DNA of 9,736 nucleotides, from contig JAEDOB010000064.1 in NCBI GenBank assembly GCA_016302225.1, forward strand, positions 1 through 9,736, read 5' to 3'. The notes beneath the pieces are model-generated. The model was given only the letters and a program-made list of their open reading frames with translations. It was not told where the DNA came from and did no database searches. The first letter of the stretch is position 1; each line of letters opens with the position of its first letter. This document shows positions 6,215 through 9,736 of the stretch, one piece after another. This DNA is from Oscillospiraceae bacterium. Its GTDB lineage: Bacteria; Bacillota; Clostridia; Oscillospirales; Ruminococcaceae. The position numbers were made by a program, and so were the translations under genes.

Positions 6215-7024
6215 TTGGAAGAAACTAAGAAGAACCCCGCAGCAGGTCAGCCCGTACGCCGTCCTGTCATTGATATGAGGGGCATATTCAAGGCGTTTTA
6301 CATCGGTACGCCCAATCAGCTGGAGATACTCCACGGAATAAGCCTTGCGGTTTTCGAGGGAGAGTTTGTTTCCGTCGTGGGTGCGTCGGGTTCGGGTAAA
6401 TCTACGCTGATGAACATTATCGGCGTTCTTGACAGACCGTCGGCGGGTGAGTATTACTTAGACGGCGTTGACATTTCCAAGATAGCAGACAAGGAGCTTT
6501 CGAGCATAAGAAATAAGAAAATAGGCTTCGTTTTCCAGAACTTCAATCTTATTTCCCGTACAAATGCGCTGAAAAATGTGGAGCTGCCTATGCTTTACGG
6601 CGGAATGCCCAAAAAGCAGCGTGATGAACGGGCAAAGCAGCTTCTGAAAATGGTTGAGATGGAGGACAGGACAAATCATCTTCCCAACGAGCTTTCGGGC
6701 GGTCAGAAGCAGAGAATAGCTATCGCAAGGGCAATGGCGAACGATCCGTCAATTATCCTTGCCGACGAGCCTACGGGTGCGCTGGACAGCTACACTGGAC
6801 GCCTTGTTATGGACATTTTCCACAAGCTGAACAAGGAGCAGGGGAAAACCATCGTGCTTATCACCCATAACAACGAGCTTGCGGAGGAAACAGACAGAAT
6901 ACTCACTATGAAGGACGGAAATATCATTTCCCAGAAAATAAATCCAAAGCGCACAATGGACGATATTTACCGTATGACGGGCAGAGATCCCGCAGAGATG
7001 AAAAAGGGCGGTGAAGGAAAGTGA
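6215..7024 (+). CDS. ABC exporter ATP-binding protein (MacB/LolD-type)
   Basis: This 269-residue cytoplasmic ATPase carries every motif of an active ABC domain: Walker A GASGSGKST (56-64), Q-loop Gln108, signature LSGGQ (160-164), Walker B ILADE (181-185) with catalytic Glu185, the D-loop GALD after it, and switch His218. The family pattern (DEPTGALD, VFQNFNLI, ITHNNELA) is that of the MacB/LolD/FtsE group, which powers mechanotransmission permeases rather than ordinary channels. The chosen start is TTG at 6215, with GAGGG (6201-6205) 9 nt upstream. It gives a Lys/Pro-rich 20-residue extension before the fold. The first in-frame ATG (residue 21) would trim this and cannot be excluded. A C-terminal tail of about 30 residues extends beyond the core. 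The gene overlaps the permease by 4 nt (GTGA), indicating translational coupling. Confidence 0.93.
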   Translation: MEETKKNPAAGQPVRRPVIDMRGIFKAFYIGTPNQLEILHGISLAVFEGEFVSVVGASGSGKSTLMNIIGVLDRPSAGEYYLDGVDISKIADKELSSIRNKKIGFVFQNFNLISRTNALKNVELPMLYGGMPKKQRDERAKQLLKMVEMEDRTNHLPNELSGGQKQRIAIARAMANDPSIILADEPTGALDSYTGRLVMDIFHKLNKEQGKTIVLITHNNELAEETDRILTMKDGNIISQKINPKRTMDDIYRMTGRDPAEMKKGGEGK

Positions 7025-8286
7025 ATCTTTGGGAAAACATAGCGTTGGCGTTTGCCAGCCTGAAAGCAAACAAAATGAGGGCTTTCCTCACAATGCTGGG
7101 AATCATCATCGGTATCAGCTCCGTTATTACCATTACCACTCTCGGCGGAATTATGGAAAAGAGCGTTACCGATACCTATGATGCGCTGGGTACGACTCTT
7201 GTACAAATTGGTCTTCATACCAAACCCGATGCCGACAGGGATTATTTTGAATTCAGTGATTTTCTTAGCTCCGAGATGATAGAGGAGTTTGAAAAGAAGT
7301 TTGAGGGCAGGGTAACAAGCGTTTCCATGTCTGACAATGCGGGAAGCGGTACTGTCAGAGTAAACAGAGAAAATCTGTCAATTGACGTAGCCGGTGTCAG
7401 CCCGGGGTCGATAAACGGCAGTATGACCGAGCTTGTCAAGGGAAGATATATCACCGACAAGGATATGGACGCATTCCGCCAGGTCTGCGTAATTTCCGAA
7501 AAACAGGCAGCAAAGCTTTACGGCGATGAAAATCCTGTCGGAAAGATATTTACATTCACATATAACGGTCTTTCCTATGATTTCACGGTGGTAGGCGTGT
7601 ATAAGTCCTCAATGTCAAAGCTTATGAGCGCAATGGTGGATATGACAGGTCAGGACTGGGATACTACTATTTATATTCCCGTAACTACTGCACAGCTTAT
7701 GATGTACTACGGAGATATGACCAGCGTAGGATATTTCTACTATTTCACCTTTATGGGTGCCCCGGACGAATCCGTTCCCGAGCTGGCGGCGGACGCTGTG
7801 GAGTTCTTCAACACCCGCTATTACCGTGACAATGATGCTGTTGAGGTAATGAGCTATACTGCCGAGCAGGAGCTTTCCATGTTCTCAAATATGATAGGCA
7901 TCGTTTCCATGATAATCTCCATAATCGCAGGAATTTCGCTGCTTGTAGGCGGTATCGGCGTTATGAATATTATGCTGGTTTCCGTTACCGAGCGTACCCG
8001 TGAAATAGGCGTCAGAAAGGCACTTGGAGCTACCAACGGTTCCATCAGAATGCAGTTTATAACCGAGTCTATGATAATCTGTCTTATCGGCGGTGTTATC
8101 GGCATACTTCTCGGTCTGCTTCTGGGAAATATAGTGGGAATTGCCATAGGCATAACTGCTCCCGCATCGGTGGGTGCTATCGTTATTGCAGTTACATTCT
8201 CAATGGCTATCGGTGTTTTCTTCGGATATTATCCCGCAAACAAGGCGGCAAAGTACGACCCCATAGAGGCACTCAGATACGAGTAA
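7021..8286 (+). CDS. MacB-type ABC exporter permease (MacB core domain plus FtsX domain)
   Basis: This 421-residue membrane protein has one N-terminal transmembrane helix (about 21-43, after the amphipathic WENIALAFASLKANKMR). An extracytoplasmic MacB core domain follows (about 44-286), then three C-terminal helices (about 289-314, 346-375 and 380-402) separated by the conserved cytoplasmic loop VTERTREIGVRKALGA. It ends with the family signature AAKYDPIEALRYE. The four-helix topology and loop identify the MacB/FtsX superfamily. As a dimer with the preceding ATPase, it would drive export or extraction of a substrate delivered to the lipoprotein adaptor. Candidates from the family are antimicrobial peptides, macrolide-like drugs or peptide signals, but the substrate is not visible. 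The start is GTG at 7021, overlapping the ATPase stop. Two consecutive TAA codons end it. Confidence 0.93.
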   Translation: MNLWENIALAFASLKANKMRAFLTMLGIIIGISSVITITTLGGIMEKSVTDTYDALGTTLVQIGLHTKPDADRDYFEFSDFLSSEMIEEFEKKFEGRVTSVSMSDNAGSGTVRVNRENLSIDVAGVSPGSINGSMTELVKGRYITDKDMDAFRQVCVISEKQAAKLYGDENPVGKIFTFTYNGLSYDFTVVGVYKSSMSKLMSAMVDMTGQDWDTTIYIPVTTAQLMMYYGDMTSVGYFYYFTFMGAPDESVPELAADAVEFFNTRYYRDNDAVEVMSYTAEQELSMFSNMIGIVSMIISIIAGISLLVGGIGVMNIMLVSVTERTREIGVRKALGATNGSIRMQFITESMIICLIGGVIGILLGLLLGNIVGIAIGITAPASVGAIVIAVTFSMAIGVFFGYYPANKAAKYDPIEALRYE

Positions 8287-8293
8287 TAATCGT

Positions 8294-8332
8294 TCCGTCA
8301 AGGCTTTTCGGAGCTTTGGCGGGACTTTTTTT
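8294..8332 (+). terminator. Intrinsic terminator of the exporter operon
   Basis: TCCGTCAAGGCT (8294-8305) pairs with AGCTTTGGCGGGA (8312-8324), with one bulged G and two G-U pairs, over a 6-nt loop. One C and then seven T residues (8326-8332) follow. It begins 7 nt after the permease stop. Confidence 0.8.
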
Positions 8333-8382
8333 GAGAAATCTTCCAAAATTCAGAAAATATCCATATATAAGACCTGATAATG

Positions 8383-8391
8383 TGCTAAAAT
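8383..8391 (+). promoter_or_regulatory. Candidate extended -10 promoter for putP
   Basis: TGC followed by TAAAAT (8386-8391) resembles an extended -10 element; no good -35 is found 17 nt upstream. A start near 8398 would give putP a leader of about 144 nt containing the hairpin at 8437-8471. This is weak evidence taken alone. Confidence 0.3.
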
Positions 8392-8436
8392 AAAATAGTC
8401 GGTATTTCGGCGAAAAATTTAGAAAGCGTCCGAACA

Positions 8437-8471
8437 GTGTATCTTCCCCGCCGAAGGCGGGGAAGATACAC
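8437..8471. repeat. Perfect 16-bp inverted repeat / GC-rich hairpin upstream of putP
   Basis: GTGTATCTTCCCCGCC (8437-8452) and GGCGGGGAAGATACAC (8456-8471) are exact reverse complements around the 3-nt loop GAA. Neither strand has a T-run after it, so it is not a normal intrinsic terminator, and the exporter operon already has one at 8294-8332. It stands out against the AT-rich surroundings. It could be a dispersed REP-like repeat, a leader hairpin controlling putP, or an operator. Confidence 0.85.
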
Positions 8472-8541
8472 ATAAAAATCATTATTTCAGTAAATTTAAA
8501 TGATGAATTGTTCGCAGCTTTCTTAGAAATGGGTGAAGGCA

Positions 8542-9736
8542 ATGGATTTTTTCAAAAATGCAGATGTTGACGTACTCGTCACGTTTGCGGTCTATCTCCT
8601 GATAATGCTGGGAATAGGCTTCTATTTTACAAATCGTTCAAAGAAAATGAGCGAGTATTTCCTGGCGGGCAGACAGCTTAACAGCTGGGTAACCGCAATG
8701 TCAGCACAGGCTTCGGATATGAGCGGCTGGCTGCTTATGGGTCTGCCCGGTGCCGCATACGCAAGCGGTATGGGCAATTACTGGATAGCTATCGGTCTTG
8801 CTGTAGGAACGCTGCTAAACTGGGTGTTCGTGGCAAAAAGGCTCAGACGCTTTACCGAGGTTGCGGGGGATTCCATCACTATCCCGCAGTATTTCCAGAA
8901 CCGTTTCAAGACGGACAGCCCTGTGGTAAGAGTTGTCTGTGCGGCGGTAATTTTCGTGTTCTTCCTAGTGTACACGACTTCGGCATTCGTTTCGGGCGGA
9001 AAGCTGTTCCAGATAGTTTTCAACATTGATTCGACCAATGAAACATATGTAAAGGCGGCTGTCATAATTTCGGCGGTCATCATCATTTCCTACACATTCC
9101 TCGGCGGCTTCTACGCCGTTGCTTGGACTGACTTCATTCAGGGTATGCTGATGATAATGGCGATCGTTGCGCTGCCTATCGCTCTGGTAAATTCCATCAG
9201 CAATTTCTCTCCCGAAATGATAACCGAAACTCAGAAGATTGTCGCTGAGGGTGCATCTACCGCAGGCTATGCGTCTATGTTTGAGGGACGCAGCGCAAAC
9301 GCTATTATCAGCGACCTTGCATGGGCGTTGGGCTACTTTGGTATGCCGCATATCCTCGTAAGATTTATGGCTATCAAGGACAGCAAAATGGTCAAAAAGT
9401 CGGGGATCATCGCTGTTGTATGGGTAATTATTTCCCTGACTGCTGCCGTTCTTATCGGTATTCTCGGACGTGTTTATCTGGACAGCATCGGCGTTACTCT
9501 TTCTGCGGGCGAGCAGGAGCTTATCTTTATCAAGGTCGTTAAGGATCTGTTCCCCGGCGTGCTGGCGGGCGTGTTCCTGTCGGCGGTGCTGGCCTCCATT
9601 ATGAGTACGGCGGATTCTCAGCTGCTGGTTACCGCTTCGGCTGTTGCAAACGATTTTTACTCCGTTGTTCTCAACAAAAAGGCAACCGACAAGCAGCTTA
9701 TGTGGGTCAGCAGAATTGCGGTTATCGTTATTTCCA
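8542..9736 (+). CDS. putP: Sodium/proline symporter PutP, SSS family (C-terminus beyond the window)
   Basis: The open frame covers 398 residues and leaves the window without a stop. PutP proteins are close to 500 residues, so about a fifth is missing. It is a multi-spanning LeuT-fold transporter. The first helix (about 11-29) is followed by EYFLAGRQL, with Arg44 matching the conserved arginine. The PutP signature SDMSGWLLMGLPGAAYASG begins at Ser58, where Asp59 and Ser61 correspond to the sodium-site region. The later block FLGGFYAVAWTDFIQG and the segment LASIMSTADSQLLVTASA carry the Ser-Thr pair of the second sodium-ligand region. It imports L-proline with sodium across the cytoplasmic membrane. 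The ATG at 8542 follows GGGTGAAGG (8531-8539), with its core rather close. A GTG at 8533 in the same frame is an alternative, and an in-frame TAG at 8524 bars anything earlier. Confidence 0.92.
   Translation, partial: MDFFKNADVDVLVTFAVYLLIMLGIGFYFTNRSKKMSEYFLAGRQLNSWVTAMSAQASDMSGWLLMGLPGAAYASGMGNYWIAIGLAVGTLLNWVFVAKRLRRFTEVAGDSITIPQYFQNRFKTDSPVVRVVCAAVIFVFFLVYTTSAFVSGGKLFQIVFNIDSTNETYVKAAVIISAVIIISYTFLGGFYAVAWTDFIQGMLMIMAIVALPIALVNSISNFSPEMITETQKIVAEGASTAGYASMFEGRSANAIISDLAWALGYFGMPHILVRFMAIKDSKMVKKSGIIAVVWVIISLTAAVLIGILGRVYLDSIGVTLSAGEQELIFIKVVKDLFPGVLAGVFLSAVLASIMSTADSQLLVTASAVANDFYSVVLNKKATDKQLMWVSRIAVIVIS

Noticed and set aside
8500..8526. Eight-codon ATG-TAG frame before putP as a leader peptide
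   Set aside because: There is no ribosome binding site, no run of proline or other regulatory codons, and no attenuator fold linked to it.
8273..8542. Minus-strand open frame of 89 codons across the permease-putP gap
   Set aside because: It runs through the exporter terminator and the perfect hairpin, has no homology pattern, and no supporting ribosome binding site.
1..9736. CRISPR arrays, tRNA or rRNA genes, insertion sequences, phage genes, attachment sites
   Set aside because: No regularly spaced repeats, cloverleaf or rRNA signatures, transposase motifs or integrase genes were seen on either strand.

Overview
The window is most likely chromosomal DNA from a low-to-mid GC Firmicute of the class Clostridia. 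The evidence is strong AGGAG-type ribosome binding sites, AT-rich intergenic regions with consensus TTGACA/TATAAT promoters, TTG and GTG starts, an anaerobe-type NfnAB pair, and a lipoprotein adaptor feeding a split MacB-type ABC exporter. The style resembles Ruminococcaceae/Oscillospiraceae, but I cannot fix the genus from the sequence alone.

Left part, minus strand (1-3000): an electron-bifurcating ferredoxin:NADP oxidoreductase operon, nfnA (2164-3000) then nfnB (748-2139), ends at a hairpin (681-723). Beyond that hairpin lies the start of a secreted beta-propeller-like protein that uses a TTG start (648 down to 1) and runs off the left edge. A LysR-type regulator (3225-4106, plus strand) is divergent from nfnAB across a 224-bp gap. 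This is the usual geometry for a regulator that controls its divergent neighbour and itself, so it is a candidate redox or nitrogen regulator of nfnAB.

Middle part, plus strand (4107-8332): after the regulator's terminator comes a 320-bp AT-rich control region. It holds direct repeats placed like response-regulator sites upstream of a -10 box, a 10+10 bp palindrome, long inverted repeats, and a perfect consensus promoter. It drives a tightly packed three-gene exporter operon: a lipoprotein adaptor with an exceptionally long coiled coil (4455-6209), an ABC ATPase (6215-7024) and a MacB/FtsX-type permease (7021-8286). The operon closes with a good intrinsic terminator.

Right part, plus strand (8333-9736): a 209-bp gap contains a perfect 16-bp hairpin with a 3-nt loop and no T-run. 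It is followed by a PutP-type sodium/proline symporter cut off by the window edge.

Nothing in the coding content is a clearly new system. The points most worth a second look are the exporter control region, the perfect hairpin ahead of putP, the oversized adaptor coiled coil in what looks like a monoderm, and the TTG-started secreted protein that start-codon-restricted gene finding would miss.
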